Shown here: positions 17,517 to 26,631 of the stretch, in pieces
Position numbering within the stretch: the first letter of the stretch is position 1
Layout: each line of letters starts with the position of its first letter
Assembly (NCBI RefSeq): GCF_015767435.1
Contig: NZ_JADWOV010000271.1
Coordinates: 182,706 to 246,705 of the forward strand
Direction: 5' to 3'
Length of the DNA stretch: 64,000 nucleotides
Source of the DNA: Polaribacter sp. BAL334
GTDB lineage: Bacteria > Bacteroidota > Bacteroidia > Flavobacteriales > Flavobacteriaceae
Program-made: the position numbers and the translations under genes
The notes under the pieces: generated by a model
What the model was told of the DNA's origin: nothing
What the model saw: only the letters and a program-made list of their open reading frames with translations
Databases searched by the model: none

Positions 17517-18854
17517 ATGTTCAAAAAAATATTAGTTGCCAACAGAGGAGAAATTGCTTTACGAGTTATTAGAACTTGTAAAGAAATGGGAATCAAAACT
17601 GTAGCTGTCTATTCAACAGCAGATGCAGAAAGTTTACACGTTCGTTTTGCAGACGAAGCAGTATGTATAGGGCCACCAGCAAGTAGTGAATCCTATTTGA
17701 AAATGTCAAATATTATTGCGGCTGCAGAAATCACCAATGCTGATGCCATTCATCCTGGATATGGGTTTTTATCAGAAAATGCAAAATTCTCTAATTTGTG
17801 TGAAGAGCATAAAATAAAATTCATTGGAGCAACTGGCAGAATGATTGATCAAATGGGAGATAAAGCGAATGCCAAAGCGACTATGAAAGCAGCTGGAGTG
17901 CCTTGTGTGCCTGGTTCTGAAGGAATTATTGCCGATTTTGAACAATGTAAAAAAGTAGCTCTAGAAACAGGATATCCAGTAATGTTAAAAGCTTCTGCAG
18001 GTGGTGGAGGTAAAGGAATGCGTGCTGTTTGGAAACCTGAAGATTTAAAAAATGCGTGGGATTCTGCAAGACAAGAAAGTAAAGCTGCTTTTGGAAATGA
18101 TGATATGTATATGGAAAAACTCATTGAAGAACCAAGACATATTGAAATTCAAATTGTAGGTGATGCTTACGGAAAAGCATGCCATTTATCAGAAAGAGAT
18201 TGTTCTGTGCAAAGACGTCATCAAAAATTGACTGAAGAAACTCCTTCTCCATTCATGACAGATGAGTTGAGAGATGCTATGGGAAAAGCAGCTGTAAAAG
18301 CAGCTGAATACATCAGTTATGAAGGTGCAGGAACTATAGAATTTTTGGTTGATAAACACCGAAATTTCTATTTCATGGAGATGAATACTCGTATCCAAGT
18401 AGAGCATCCAATTACGGAAGAAGTTATCAATTATGATTTGATTAGAGAACAAATTTTAGTGGCTGCAGGTGTCCCAATTTCAGGAAAAAATTATTATCCT
18501 CAAATGCATTCTATAGAATGTAGAATCAATGCTGAAGACCCTTACAACGGATTTAGACCTGCACCAGGAAGAGTCACTACTTTTCATGCGCCAGGAGGTC
18601 ATGGAGTTAGAATGGATACACACGTTTATGCAGGGTATATGATTCCGCCAAACTACGATTCTATGATTGCAAAGTTGATTGTAACTGCACAAACAAGAGA
18701 AGAAGCTATCAATAAAATGAAAAGAGCATTGGATGAATTTGTCATTGAAGGCATCAAAACAACCATTCCTTTTCACAGACAATTGATGGATCATCCTGAT
18801 TATGTTGCAGGAAATTATACTACAAAATTTATGGAAGGTTTCGAAATGAAATAG
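17517..18854 (+). CDS. accC: Acetyl-CoA carboxylase biotin carboxylase subunit
   Basis: This enzyme carboxylates biotin on AccB using ATP and bicarbonate. The 445-residue protein starts [25 protein letters not shown] and has [11 protein letters not shown], the ATP-grasp glycine loop [38 protein letters not shown], the catalytic [14 protein letters not shown], and RINAEDP near the end. It is the last gene of the fabH operon. Confidence 0.97.
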   Translation: MFKKILVANRGEIALRVIRTCKEMGIKTVAVYSTADAESLHVRFADEAVCIGPPASSESYLKMSNIIAAAEITNADAIHPGYGFLSENAKFSNLCEEHKIKFIGATGRMIDQMGDKANAKATMKAAGVPCVPGSEGIIADFEQCKKVALETGYPVMLKASAGGGGKGMRAVWKPEDLKNAWDSARQESKAAFGNDDMYMEKLIEEPRHIEIQIVGDAYGKACHLSERDCSVQRRHQKLTEETPSPFMTDELRDAMGKAAVKAAEYISYEGAGTIEFLVDKHRNFYFMEMNTRIQVEHPITEEVINYDLIREQILVAAGVPISGKNYYPQMHSIECRINAEDPYNGFRPAPGRVTTFHAPGGHGVRMDTHVYAGYMIPPNYDSMIAKLIVTAQTREEAINKMKRALDEFVIEGIKTTIPFHRQLMDHPDYVAGNYTTKFMEGFEMK

Positions 18855-18880
18855 TGAAATTGAATACTAGAAATACAATA

Positions 18881-18915
18881 AAGAGAATACTTCAAAAAAG
18901 TGTTCTCTTTTTTTT
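18881..18915 (+). terminator. Terminator after accC
   Basis: AAGAGAATAC and GTGTTCTCTT pair over 10 bp with one G-U, and a run of T follows. Confidence 0.8.
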
Positions 18916-18939
18916 ATCTTTAAACTTTAATTATTAATC

Positions 18940-19389
18940 ATGAAAATAGACGGAATTGATAAAATTATTATCAAAAGTTTGGTAAATGATGCACGAACGC
19001 CTATTCTGAGCATTGCTAGAGAAGTTGGCATTTCTGGAGCAGCCATTCATCAACGATTGCGAAAATTAGAAAAATCTAATTTGATTGAAGGCTATAAAAT
19101 GGTGATTAATCCGAAAGCTTTAGGATACACAACCACTGCTTTTGTAGGGGTTTTTTTAGATGCGTCTAATCTATATTCTTCTGCAATAAAAAGATTGAAA
19201 GAGATTCCTGAAATTGTTGAAAGTCATTATACAACAGGAAATTATGCTATTTTTATCAAAATTATGTGTAAAAATAATGAAGACTTAATGCATTTGTTGA
19301 ATAAAGATATTCAGAATATCAAAGGAGTTTCAAGAACAGAAACATTCATTTCTTTAGATCAACAAATTGATAGGCAAATTGCGATTTAG
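18940..19389 (+). CDS. Lrp/AsnC family transcriptional regulator
   Basis: The 149-residue protein has an N-terminal helix-turn-helix (ILSIAREVGISGAAIHQRLRKLEKSNLIEGYKMVINPKALGY) and a C-terminal ligand-sensing AsnC/RAM domain (IPEIVESHYTTGNYAIFIKIMCKNNEDLMHLL). Such regulators bind amino acids and form octamers. It stands alone between accC and the candidate small RNA, so targets cannot be inferred. Confidence 0.93.
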   Translation: MKIDGIDKIIIKSLVNDARTPILSIAREVGISGAAIHQRLRKLEKSNLIEGYKMVINPKALGYTTTAFVGVFLDASNLYSSAIKRLKEIPEIVESHYTTGNYAIFIKIMCKNNEDLMHLLNKDIQNIKGVSRTETFISLDQQIDRQIAI

Positions 19390-19505
19390 GTCTCAAACTA
19401 AACAAACATTTCATGAAAATATTCAATTCGTCGAAACTAAATTACATTTGGACGATTGTAGATTGCAATTTGTCGATAATTGAAATCAAAGTTTCAAATA
19501 GAAAT

Positions 19506-19601
19506 TATCTTTGTGTCCTATTGTAATAGAAATATTAAATATATTTATTGGGGGATTTATATATTTAAACATTAAAGAGCTTAGAAATAAGCTCTTTTTT
19601 T
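19506..19601 (+). ncRNA. Candidate small RNA (promoter box, G-loop hairpin, terminator)
   Basis: The 236-bp gap between the Lrp gene and the convergent HAD gene holds a -7 box TATCTTTG (19506-19513), then an AU hairpin (TAAATATAT at 19536-19544 with ATATATTTA at 19559-19567) whose 14-base loop contains GGGGG. A strong terminator follows: AAGAGCTTA-GAAA-TAAGCTCTT plus T-run (19575-19601). No sizeable open frame lies between box and terminator. The expected transcript is about 80 bases, starting near 19519. The terminator could instead serve the Lrp gene. It matches no RNA family I recognise. Confidence 0.45.
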
Positions 19602-19625
19602 ATTGGGATATTTTTCCTCTTCTTT

Positions 19626-20246
19626 TTATTGATTCAATACCTTCAAAATATTTATTGTATCATAATGCTGCACATGATATGTTTTTATGCCAACTTTTTT
19701 AGCACCTTCAATATTACTTATAGCATCATCAACAAAAAGAGTTTCTGCGGCTATTAAGTTACTGTCCTCTAAAATAAAATTAAAAATGGCTTCATCTGGT
19801 TTTCTAATTCCAATTTCATGAGAATAGTAAGCTTTTTTAAAAATGTCGTTGAATGAGCTATTATAACTATTTTTAAAAGTATCTAGATATTCTTTTTGGT
19901 GAATACTATTCGTGTTGCTTAATAGAAAAAGAGTGTAATTTTTTCCTAGGTCAGTTAAAAAATCAATACGTTCTTTTGGCATATCTAATATCATAGCATT
20001 CCAAGCTTGAATAATTTCTTGATGACTAGGAGATTTTTCAGATAAATTTAAAAGAGAATCCAAAAAATATTTTTCTGAAATTTTACCAATTTCAAAGTCA
20101 TAAAAAAAAGAATATTGATAATGATGTCCAGTTTCATTCACAATATTTTGAATACCTAATTTTTTAAAAGCTTCAATTGTTTTAGGAACATCTAAATTCA
20201 TGATTACACCTCCTAAGTCAAAAACTATATTTTTTATCGTACTCAT
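19626..20246 (-). CDS. HAD-superfamily hydrolase (HAD-IA phosphatase)
   Basis: The 206-residue protein has HAD motif I as IVFDLGGVIMNLD (nucleophile and acid Asp positions D10/G12 type, DLGGV), motif II in LFLLSNTNSIH, the motif III Lys in IGIRKPDEAIF, and motif IV in LFVDDAISNIEGAKKVGI. The alpha-helical cap lies between motifs I and II. The DLGGV form is common in YihX-like sugar-phosphate phosphatases, but the substrate cannot be told. It is on its own transcript, convergent with the small-RNA candidate. Confidence 0.88.
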   Translation of the reverse strand: MSTIKNIVFDLGGVIMNLDVPKTIEAFKKLGIQNIVNETGHHYQYSFFYDFEIGKISEKYFLDSLLNLSEKSPSHQEIIQAWNAMILDMPKERIDFLTDLGKNYTLFLLSNTNSIHQKEYLDTFKNSYNSSFNDIFKKAYYSHEIGIRKPDEAIFNFILEDSNLIAAETLFVDDAISNIEGAKKVGIKTYHVQHYDTINILKVLNQ

Positions 20247-20337
20247 TTTTAAAGTATTTATTGATAATAAATTCCTTTAAAATTACTGAAATAATTTGTA
20301 AAAGGAATATTTTTTATTGAAAAGTATAGATTTATGC

Positions 20338-20371
20338 AAAAAAAAGAGGTCACTTAAAAAGTGACCTCTTT
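20338..20371 (-). terminator. Terminator after the LruC lipoprotein gene
   Basis: On the minus strand AAAGAGGTCACTT and AAGTGACCTCTTT form a perfect 13-bp stem followed by eight T. It lies about 30 bp past the stop. Confidence 0.9.
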
Positions 20372-20399
20372 GAACAAAATTTATTAAAAAAATGAACTG

Positions 20400-22484
20400 T
20401 TATTTGTTATAAATATTGGAACTATTTCTAAATCCAGGTTCGTTTTTATACCAATTTTTATAATCTAATCCATTGCTTAAAACCCAATTAATAAAATTTA
20501 AGTGACTAACATCTATACTTGCTTTTTCAATAGGATATTCAAAACGACTTGGGAAATTAATTGCCCAAGGTAAGTTGTCTTTTGTTTTATAATATTTTCC
20601 TGTTGCTGATTGAGTATCGTCAAACGAAGTTCCAAAATAAGATAAATCAGCTAAACTTGTTGGAGCATAATTTGGCAAGTGAACTTCTTTACCTCTTTCT
20701 TTATTTACAATGATAAATGGATTGAAAGGAGCCATTCCGAATGTATTGATATCAATAGGATTTACCAAATCTATAGTGACAGTTATTGTATCAGAGACAA
20801 CAAAAGGCTGATCTGGTCTTGTATTTCCATAACCTTGTTTCCAAGCATTGTCGAACACAATTATGGTTGCATCTTTTTGTCCTGATTCTGTTCCATTACC
20901 ATTTGTTTTAATATAACTTTCAGTATATTTTGTTCCTTTTACAGATGCAATACGTGATGGATCTAAACCAGGAATTGAGAAACCAAAACCATTTTGGAAA
21001 CTTGCTCCAATAGCTCTTACAATGAATTTTCCTTCTAAACTAACTACTTTATTTTCAGCATTTGAAATTCTGTTAAAATGATAATCAACTACCAAATCAT
21101 TAAAATCATAATCACCTTTAGATGGCCATAAATCTTCAAAAGCAAGAGTTCCAAACATATTTTTACCAGGATAAAAATTATTGAACGCTAATTTTGGATC
21201 TTCAGGATAATTGTCAAAACTATCATTAACTCCGTCTTTATCAGTATCAATAGGATCTGGATCTATTTTTGCTACGTTATCTATTTCAACATTTTCTATT
21301 GGATTTGCAGTTGCATAAAAAACAGCATCGTTAAAGTCATTATCACCCCCTGGACGAATTAAATCTTCGAAACCAATTAAGAATAAATCTCTTTTTTCAT
21401 CGAAAAGCATCACTGTGTGTTGACGATCCTTGATATCTGCTTCTGGATTTAATTCTAAATTAGAGTATAATAAACCCAAACCTTCTGTTGATTTTTTTGT
21501 TTTATCATCCCAACCATCACGCATTAACATCCAACCAACTACTGTGTTTTTTTCGAAAACACCTAACGAAACTTTATCACCAGAGTATAAACCTCCTCCT
21601 GAACCTGCAAATGATGCATTTGGAAAAATCACAAAACATTCTTTAATATCTGATGGACTTTTTGGTGGGAAATCTCTATCATAAGTATAGTATGCTAATA
21701 CATTTCTATAACCAGCACCTTCAGATACAAAGGTAATCCATACTTCTGCTTTATCTAAAATTACTAAATTGTGCTGATTGTTTCCTAAGAGATATTCAGG
21801 ATGATATTTAGGCACAGGCATGTTTTCTGGCAAAGAATTATTTACATCTTTTAAAAAATCTTTGGTTATTTTATCAGGTTTATCCTCTAAATAATTAGGA
21901 ACTCCATTGCCATCATAACTTCCTATATAGTTAATTTTAATGTTAGAATTCAATTTACTTTTAAGAGTATTTTCTAGCTTTGAATAGTAGGATTTGTTGC
22001 TGTAATTTTGACTTTTTTGGGTGTTTTTTGTGCCTCCAAAAGTAAAATTAACGTTCCCATTTTCTATGGGTACTTTTGTTTCTGGAATAAAACCTATAAA
22101 ATCTGTTTTTAAAACAACTTCTTCCATGTCAGCTTCAAAAGTATAATTCACTACAAATTCTCCTTGTAGATTTGTTACACCATTGATGATTTCTGAACCA
22201 TTTTCTTCTTCAAAATTAGTCCAAACACTTACTTTAACATTTGAAACTGCATTTCCTTCATTATCTTTTGTTCTAATTGTTACCTTAGTTTCTTTGGTAT
22301 TTTTCCAATTAAAGTTTGGGGAAGCTTTTAAATTATCAATAGTAACTTCTCCAGAATCTTCAGGAAGTTCTGTAAAATCTTTACTACAAGAACTTAGGAA
22401 AATAATTGTTAACAAAAATAATTTCATAAGTAATGAATAATTATTCAAACTAACTTTTTTAATGGAGGGGGTGTGATTTTTCAT
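20400..22484 (-). CDS. LruC-domain surface lipoprotein
   Basis: The 694-residue product has a lipoprotein signal (MKLFLLTIIFLSSC; the lipid Cys follows LSS), preceded by 19 residues if the ATG at 22484 is used or none if the ATG at 22427 is used. A carboxypeptidase-like fold (about 50-145) precedes two related blocks, IRPGGDNDFNDAVFYA and WPSKGDYDFNDLVVDY. These are signatures of the DUF4114/DUF4842 parts of LruC proteins. An acidic calcium-binding-like loop DTDKDGVNDSFDNYPEDP sits between them. It is probably outer-membrane anchored and surface-exposed. Function unknown. A CRP/FNR-like site lies about 60 bp upstream. Confidence 0.85.
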   Translation of the reverse strand: MKNHTPSIKKVSLNNYSLLMKLFLLTIIFLSSCSKDFTELPEDSGEVTIDNLKASPNFNWKNTKETKVTIRTKDNEGNAVSNVKVSVWTNFEEENGSEIINGVTNLQGEFVVNYTFEADMEEVVLKTDFIGFIPETKVPIENGNVNFTFGGTKNTQKSQNYSNKSYYSKLENTLKSKLNSNIKINYIGSYDGNGVPNYLEDKPDKITKDFLKDVNNSLPENMPVPKYHPEYLLGNNQHNLVILDKAEVWITFVSEGAGYRNVLAYYTYDRDFPPKSPSDIKECFVIFPNASFAGSGGGLYSGDKVSLGVFEKNTVVGWMLMRDGWDDKTKKSTEGLGLLYSNLELNPEADIKDRQHTVMLFDEKRDLFLIGFEDLIRPGGDNDFNDAVFYATANPIENVEIDNVAKIDPDPIDTDKDGVNDSFDNYPEDPKLAFNNFYPGKNMFGTLAFEDLWPSKGDYDFNDLVVDYHFNRISNAENKVVSLEGKFIVRAIGASFQNGFGFSIPGLDPSRIASVKGTKYTESYIKTNGNGTESGQKDATIIVFDNAWKQGYGNTRPDQPFVVSDTITVTIDLVNPIDINTFGMAPFNPFIIVNKERGKEVHLPNYAPTSLADLSYFGTSFDDTQSATGKYYKTKDNLPWAINFPSRFEYPIEKASIDVSHLNFINWVLSNGLDYKNWYKNEPGFRNSSNIYNK

Positions 22485-22801
22485 AAAATGGATTTTTAAA
22501 GATGAAGACTAAAGTTAATGCTTATAAAGTGCTGAAAATATGACTTTTATCATGAAAGTAGTCTTCGGTTTAATTGATTTAGGGTTTAAAGATTTACTAA
22601 GTTTTTTTGGGTTTATATTTGAATTTATGTAAAACAATTAATTTTCAAATTAAATTCAATATTCTTGATACAAAGGTAATTTTTAAATAAAGTGAAAAAT
22701 CTATCAATTAGCTGATTTATAATTTGCTATCGATAAATGGAATATTTCTAAAGACGAAATACATCAAAATAAAAAGAGAAAAGGATAATTGTTTGAATAG
22801 C
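22485..22801. other. Intergenic region upstream of the LruC gene
   Basis: No gene is supported here. It holds the CRP/FNR-like palindrome at 22539-22554, a possible activator-dependent -7 box on the minus strand (TAACTTTA, 22517-22510), a second minus-strand box TACCTTTG (22678-22671), and an inverted repeat GAAGACTA (22504-22511) / TAGTCTTC (22559-22566). A weak hairpin at 22703-22734 may end the polysaccharide operon. Confidence 0.5.
22539..22554. promoter_or_regulatory. CRP/FNR-like palindrome upstream of the LruC gene
   Basis: TATGAC-TTTT-ATCATG has the TGA-N6-TCA layout and shares its A-run and core with the site at 615-630. Its centre (22546.5) lies about 42 bp before the start expected from the TAACTTTA box at 22517-22510, the position of class II CRP/FNR activator sites. 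Sites are seen; the regulator is inferred. Confidence 0.45.
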
Positions 22802-23842
22802 CTAATGAATAAAAACCATAGCATCAGGAACTCTTCCAGTACCAATAGTGCTAATGATTTTAAATGTTTTCATGTCAATTACTTCAATTTTATCCGCATT
22901 AGAATTGGCAACAAAAGCATACAACCCATTTGGATGCATTAAAATATTTACAGGACGAGGTGTGTGATATAGTAATTTTTCAAGAAGTGTAGTTTTTCCA
23001 TGAAGATAAATGGTTTTTATATCCTTCTTAGTTTGTTGATTGAATACCGAAACAGTTCCATCTGTTGCATTGGCAACCAAACAATATTTGCCATCAATAG
23101 AAAAACTCAGTTTTAAAGACTCATTTCCTGAGGTTAATGTATTGGTAATAGTATAATTTGTAGTATCAATAACTTTTATTGAATTTTCATTGATGTTTGT
23201 AACCCAAATTTCAGAGCCATCAGGAGTAATGTCAATTCCTTTTCTGCCCAAACCGCAAGCTATAATTTTAATCACTTTGTTTTGAGTAAGATCTATGACA
23301 CTTACTGAACCAGAATTGATATTTGTTACGTAAGCAATTGGTTTTTTTGGATGCAAAACAGCCAAATGACTTTTGTCTTGCTCTGTTGATAATTGTTTTT
23401 CAATACGATTATTTTCAATATCAAGAACAACTAAGCTATTCAAAACATAATCGATTATTGCAACTTTTTGTGAATCAGGCAAAGCAATTATGCCATTTCC
23501 ATAAATTTTTTGATTGAATATTTTTTCTTTTTCTAAAGTATTCGTTTTTGCATTTATAGTTTTAATGATATTTTTATCTGAATCACCAAAATTTGTGAGT
23601 ACAATTTTATTTTCATTGGATGTTTTTACAGCTTCGTGAGACAACATATCAATAGAAATTTCGGCAATTTCCTTTCCTGAAAATAAATCAAAAACGAGAA
23701 CATTTTCACTTACTTTGTTTACAACATATAGTTTTCCATTCGTTTTTATGTCATAAGATGGTAATCTTACAATAAAAACTGAAATGCGAAAAAGCAAAAA
23801 AAGACCTCCCAGAAAAAGCAATACAAATTTTAAACGCTTCAT
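22802..23842 (-). CDS. Membrane-anchored YVTN-type beta-propeller protein (copy 2)
   Basis: An N-terminal membrane anchor (LLFLGGLFLLFRISVFIV) is followed by seven-bladed-propeller repeats of the YVTN/YncE type (GKLYVVNKVSENVLVFDL, PIAYVTNINSGSVSVIDL, SEIWVTNINENSIKVIDT, KYCLVANATDGTVSVFN, YAFVANSNADKIEVIDM). The 346-residue protein is a clear paralogue of the upstream gene, sharing YDIKTNGKLYVVNKVS/YSIKTEGTLYVVNKVS and LLYHTPRPV. Such propellers resemble cytochrome d1 domains but lack visible heme ligands. It is last in the polysaccharide operon. Role unknown. Confidence 0.8.
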   Translation of the reverse strand: MKRLKFVLLFLGGLFLLFRISVFIVRLPSYDIKTNGKLYVVNKVSENVLVFDLFSGKEIAEISIDMLSHEAVKTSNENKIVLTNFGDSDKNIIKTINAKTNTLEKEKIFNQKIYGNGIIALPDSQKVAIIDYVLNSLVVLDIENNRIEKQLSTEQDKSHLAVLHPKKPIAYVTNINSGSVSVIDLTQNKVIKIIACGLGRKGIDITPDGSEIWVTNINENSIKVIDTTNYTITNTLTSGNESLKLSFSIDGKYCLVANATDGTVSVFNQQTKKDIKTIYLHGKTTLLEKLLYHTPRPVNILMHPNGLYAFVANSNADKIEVIDMKTFKIISTIGTGRVPDAMVFIH

Positions 23843-23898
23843 AAAACTTAAAAAAACAACTCAATTATTCGTGATGAATGATTAAAAAAAGGATATTT

Positions 23899-24942
23899 TT
23901 AATTGACAAATGCAAGACCATCAGGCATGTCACCAACCTTAATACTACTCACGATGGCAAAAGTACGCAAATCAATTATTTCAACTCTACTTGCTGTAAA
24001 ATTTGATATAAAAGCATATTTTCCATTAGGATGCATTAAAATTCCTACAGGACGAGGTGTGTGATAAAGTATCTTTTCGAGAATATTTTTTTTGCCGGGA
24101 ATTGAAATCGTTGCGATTTGTTTTTTTGTTTTGCTATTATAAACTGATAATGTTCCTTCACTTGAATTTGAAACTAAACAATATTTTCCATCATTAGAAA
24201 ACTTTAATCTCAAAGGCTCTTTTCCAGTTTTAATTCGTTCAGTAATTTCATAAGTAGTAGAATTGATTACGGAAATAACATTTTCTTCTATGTTGGTTAC
24301 CCAAAGTTCAGCACCATCTTTTGTAATATCAATTCCTTCAGATTTCTTCCCAATAGGAATAATTTTGATAACTGAATCTAGTTTTACATCTATAACACTT
24401 ACTGATCCTGATGCAATATTCGCAACATAAATCAAAGGTTTAAAAGGATGATGAACTAATAAATGACTGAGGTTTTGCTGAGTAGAGATTTGTTTTTCTA
24501 AAACACCTGTTTTTACATTCACTATGGATAAATGATTTCCAATATCAGTAACAACACCTACTTTATCTGCTTCTGGCAATGAAATAATTCCATGAGGACG
24601 TAAACTTTCGCCAATTGAAACAGTTTTTTCTATGGTATTTCTTTTTGCATTTATCACAGTAATACTTTTTCCACCAATATCTGGAGTACCGTAATTGGTT
24701 ACAATAACTCGATTTGGATTGGTTAGTGCTGTTGCTTCATGAGGTTCAATTTCCATAGGCAATTCTTTAATTTGCTTACCTTTTAGTAAATCAAAAATCA
24801 CAACACTTTTACTCACTTTATTTACAACATACAAAGTGCCTTCTGTTTTAATTGAATAAGCAGGTTGTTTGATAAAATAATACACTATGAATGATGAGAT
24901 AATGAGTCCCAAAATCAGGATTGGTATTCTAAATTTTCTCAT
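23899..24942 (-). CDS. Membrane-anchored YVTN-type beta-propeller protein (copy 1)
   Basis: The 347-residue protein has an N-terminal anchor (IPILILGLIISSFIVYYFI) and the same blade pattern as its neighbour (GTLYVVNKVSKSVVIFDL, PLIYVANIASGSVSVIDV, AELWVTNIEENVISVINS, KYAFISNFTASRVEIIDL). Its ATG overlaps the stop of the GMC oxidoreductase gene by 4 bp (ATGA), so the two are translationally coupled. That coupling suggests the propeller works with the oxidoreductase, for example as a periplasmic partner; this is inference. Confidence 0.82.
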   Translation of the reverse strand: MRKFRIPILILGLIISSFIVYYFIKQPAYSIKTEGTLYVVNKVSKSVVIFDLLKGKQIKELPMEIEPHEATALTNPNRVIVTNYGTPDIGGKSITVINAKRNTIEKTVSIGESLRPHGIISLPEADKVGVVTDIGNHLSIVNVKTGVLEKQISTQQNLSHLLVHHPFKPLIYVANIASGSVSVIDVKLDSVIKIIPIGKKSEGIDITKDGAELWVTNIEENVISVINSTTYEITERIKTGKEPLRLKFSNDGKYCLVSNSSEGTLSVYNSKTKKQIATISIPGKKNILEKILYHTPRPVGILMHPNGKYAFISNFTASRVEIIDLRTFAIVSSIKVGDMPDGLAFVN

Positions 24943-26624
24943 AATTGGTTTGATTTAAATTGTTGAATTGCATATTTACAAGCTCTTGCAGTAAGTGCCA
25001 TATACGTTAAAGATGGATTTTGACAACCTGAAGAAGTCATACAACTTCCATCAGTTATAAAAACATTTTTAACATCGTGCATTTGATTGTATTTATTAAG
25101 CACAGAAGTTTTAGGATCATCTCCCATTCTTGCGGTTCCCATTTCGTGAACTGCAGAACCTGGAGGAGGACTATTTCTATAACTTCCAACATTTTTAAAG
25201 CCAGCTTTTATCAAGATTTCTTCGCTAGATTTTGTCATATGTTCCATCATCGCTAATTCATTTTCGCCATATTCAAAATGAACTTTTACTAATGGTAATC
25301 CCCATTGATCAAGATTTTGACGATCTAAAGAAATTTTATTTTCATAATAAGGCAATACTTCTCCACGGCCACCCAATGAAATAATCCATTTTCCTGGTTT
25401 TTGAAGTTGAGCTTTTAAAGCAACACCAAAACCAGTTGTTGGTTTTGAATCCCAATGTTGTCTTTCTCCTTTACCTTGAATTCCATATCCTCTTATAAAA
25501 TGGGTATTTGTGTTTTTAGAATCTAAATTTTGGAAACGTGGAATGTAAATCGTTCCAGGAGATCTGCCTTCGTAATATTTATCTAGCAAACCATCAAAAG
25601 TGCCATATGTACCTTCATTCACAACATGATCCATTAAATTATGTCCAACTTGCAAACTTGAATTTCCTAATCCATTTGGAAATGATTTAGAAACAGAATT
25701 TAATAAAATTGATGCTGTTGCAATTGCTGAAGCATTCAAGAAAATAATTTTTGCATAAAAAGTGGTTTCATTTTTCGAAATTGCATCAATTATTGTAACA
25801 CCAATAGCTTTTTTAGTTTCCTCATCGTAAACAACTTCTTTTACAATCGAGTTTTCTCTAAGTGTTAGATTTCCGCTATTGTAGGCGTCTAAAAGTGTGG
25901 ATGAATTGCTACTAAAATAACCTGCAAAAGGGCATCCTCTACTGCACAAATTGCGATACATGCATTTGCCTCTTCCTTCTTTGTATTCTGTTAAATTTGC
26001 TACTCTTCCATTTATTATTCGACGATCAGAATAATGCTTATTTACGCTTTCTTTTAAATGTTTTTCAACAGCATTCATTGGAATTGGAGGTAAAAAAATA
26101 CCATCAGGTAAATGAGGTAATGATTCAGAACTTCCGCTAATTCCAACATATTCTTCAACATAATCATACCATTCTTTTAAATCATCATATCTGATAGGCC
26201 AATCAATTCCATATCCATCTTTTTTATTTGCTTCAAAATCTAAATCAGAAAGACGATAACTTTGACGTCCCCAAGTTAATGATCTACCTCCAACTTGATA
26301 ACCTCTAATCCATTTAAAAGGTTTTTCTTGAATATAAGGATGCTCACTATCTTTAACATAGAAATGCATGTCACCAGCATTGCAGTGACTACTTTGAACA
26401 GGTCTTTCTTCTATTTCTTTTGATGTTAAATGCATTCTATTAGGAAACTCCCAAGGTTCTTTAAGAGCTGTAATATAGTCTGTTAAGTGTTCTACATTTC
26501 TTCCTCTTTCGAGCACGAGTGTTTTTAATCCTCCTTCACTAAGTTCTTTAGCTGCCCAACCTCCACTAATGCCAGATCCAACAACTATGGCATCAAAAGT
26601 ATTTATATCTGTTTGGTTTTTCAT
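24939..26624 (-). CDS. GMC-family oxidoreductase (gluconate/sugar dehydrogenase-like)
   Basis: The 561-residue flavoprotein has the FAD-binding signature DAIVVGSGISGGWAAKELSEGG, a Cys-rich NCRNLCSRGCPFAGY-like block (GKCMYRNLCSRGCPFAG), and GMC C-terminal motifs VHEMGTARMG (His) and GCQNPSLTYMAL (Asn). It follows a subunit 3 gene by 7 bp, the layout of membrane-bound gluconate or fructose dehydrogenases. Those complexes also need a cytochrome c subunit, which is not present here. Substrate unknown; oxidation of a sugar or alcohol group is expected. Confidence 0.9.
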   Translation of the reverse strand: MKNQTDINTFDAIVVGSGISGGWAAKELSEGGLKTLVLERGRNVEHLTDYITALKEPWEFPNRMHLTSKEIEERPVQSSHCNAGDMHFYVKDSEHPYIQEKPFKWIRGYQVGGRSLTWGRQSYRLSDLDFEANKKDGYGIDWPIRYDDLKEWYDYVEEYVGISGSSESLPHLPDGIFLPPIPMNAVEKHLKESVNKHYSDRRIINGRVANLTEYKEGRGKCMYRNLCSRGCPFAGYFSSNSSTLLDAYNSGNLTLRENSIVKEVVYDEETKKAIGVTIIDAISKNETTFYAKIIFLNASAIATASILLNSVSKSFPNGLGNSSLQVGHNLMDHVVNEGTYGTFDGLLDKYYEGRSPGTIYIPRFQNLDSKNTNTHFIRGYGIQGKGERQHWDSKPTTGFGVALKAQLQKPGKWIISLGGRGEVLPYYENKISLDRQNLDQWGLPLVKVHFEYGENELAMMEHMTKSSEEILIKAGFKNVGSYRNSPPPGSAVHEMGTARMGDDPKTSVLNKYNQMHDVKNVFITDGSCMTSSGCQNPSLTYMALTARACKYAIQQFKSNQL

Positions 26625-26631
26625 CGTAAAT

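Noticed and set aside
19413..19529. Possible 38-codon plus-strand frame after the Lrp gene
   Set aside because: It spans the promoter box of the small-RNA candidate, has no recognisable features, and fits chance in AT-rich DNA.
19511..19702. 63-codon plus-strand frame overlapping the HAD gene end
   Set aside because: It crosses the terminator hairpin and the convergent HAD gene; coding is not plausible.
22724..22942. Plus-strand frame opposite the end of the propeller gene
   Set aside because: Most of it is antisense to the propeller, whose blade repeats are clear.
22802..24942. Two propeller genes as one broken gene
   Set aside because: Each has its own ATG, membrane anchor and full set of blades, so they are tandem paralogues, not a split gene.
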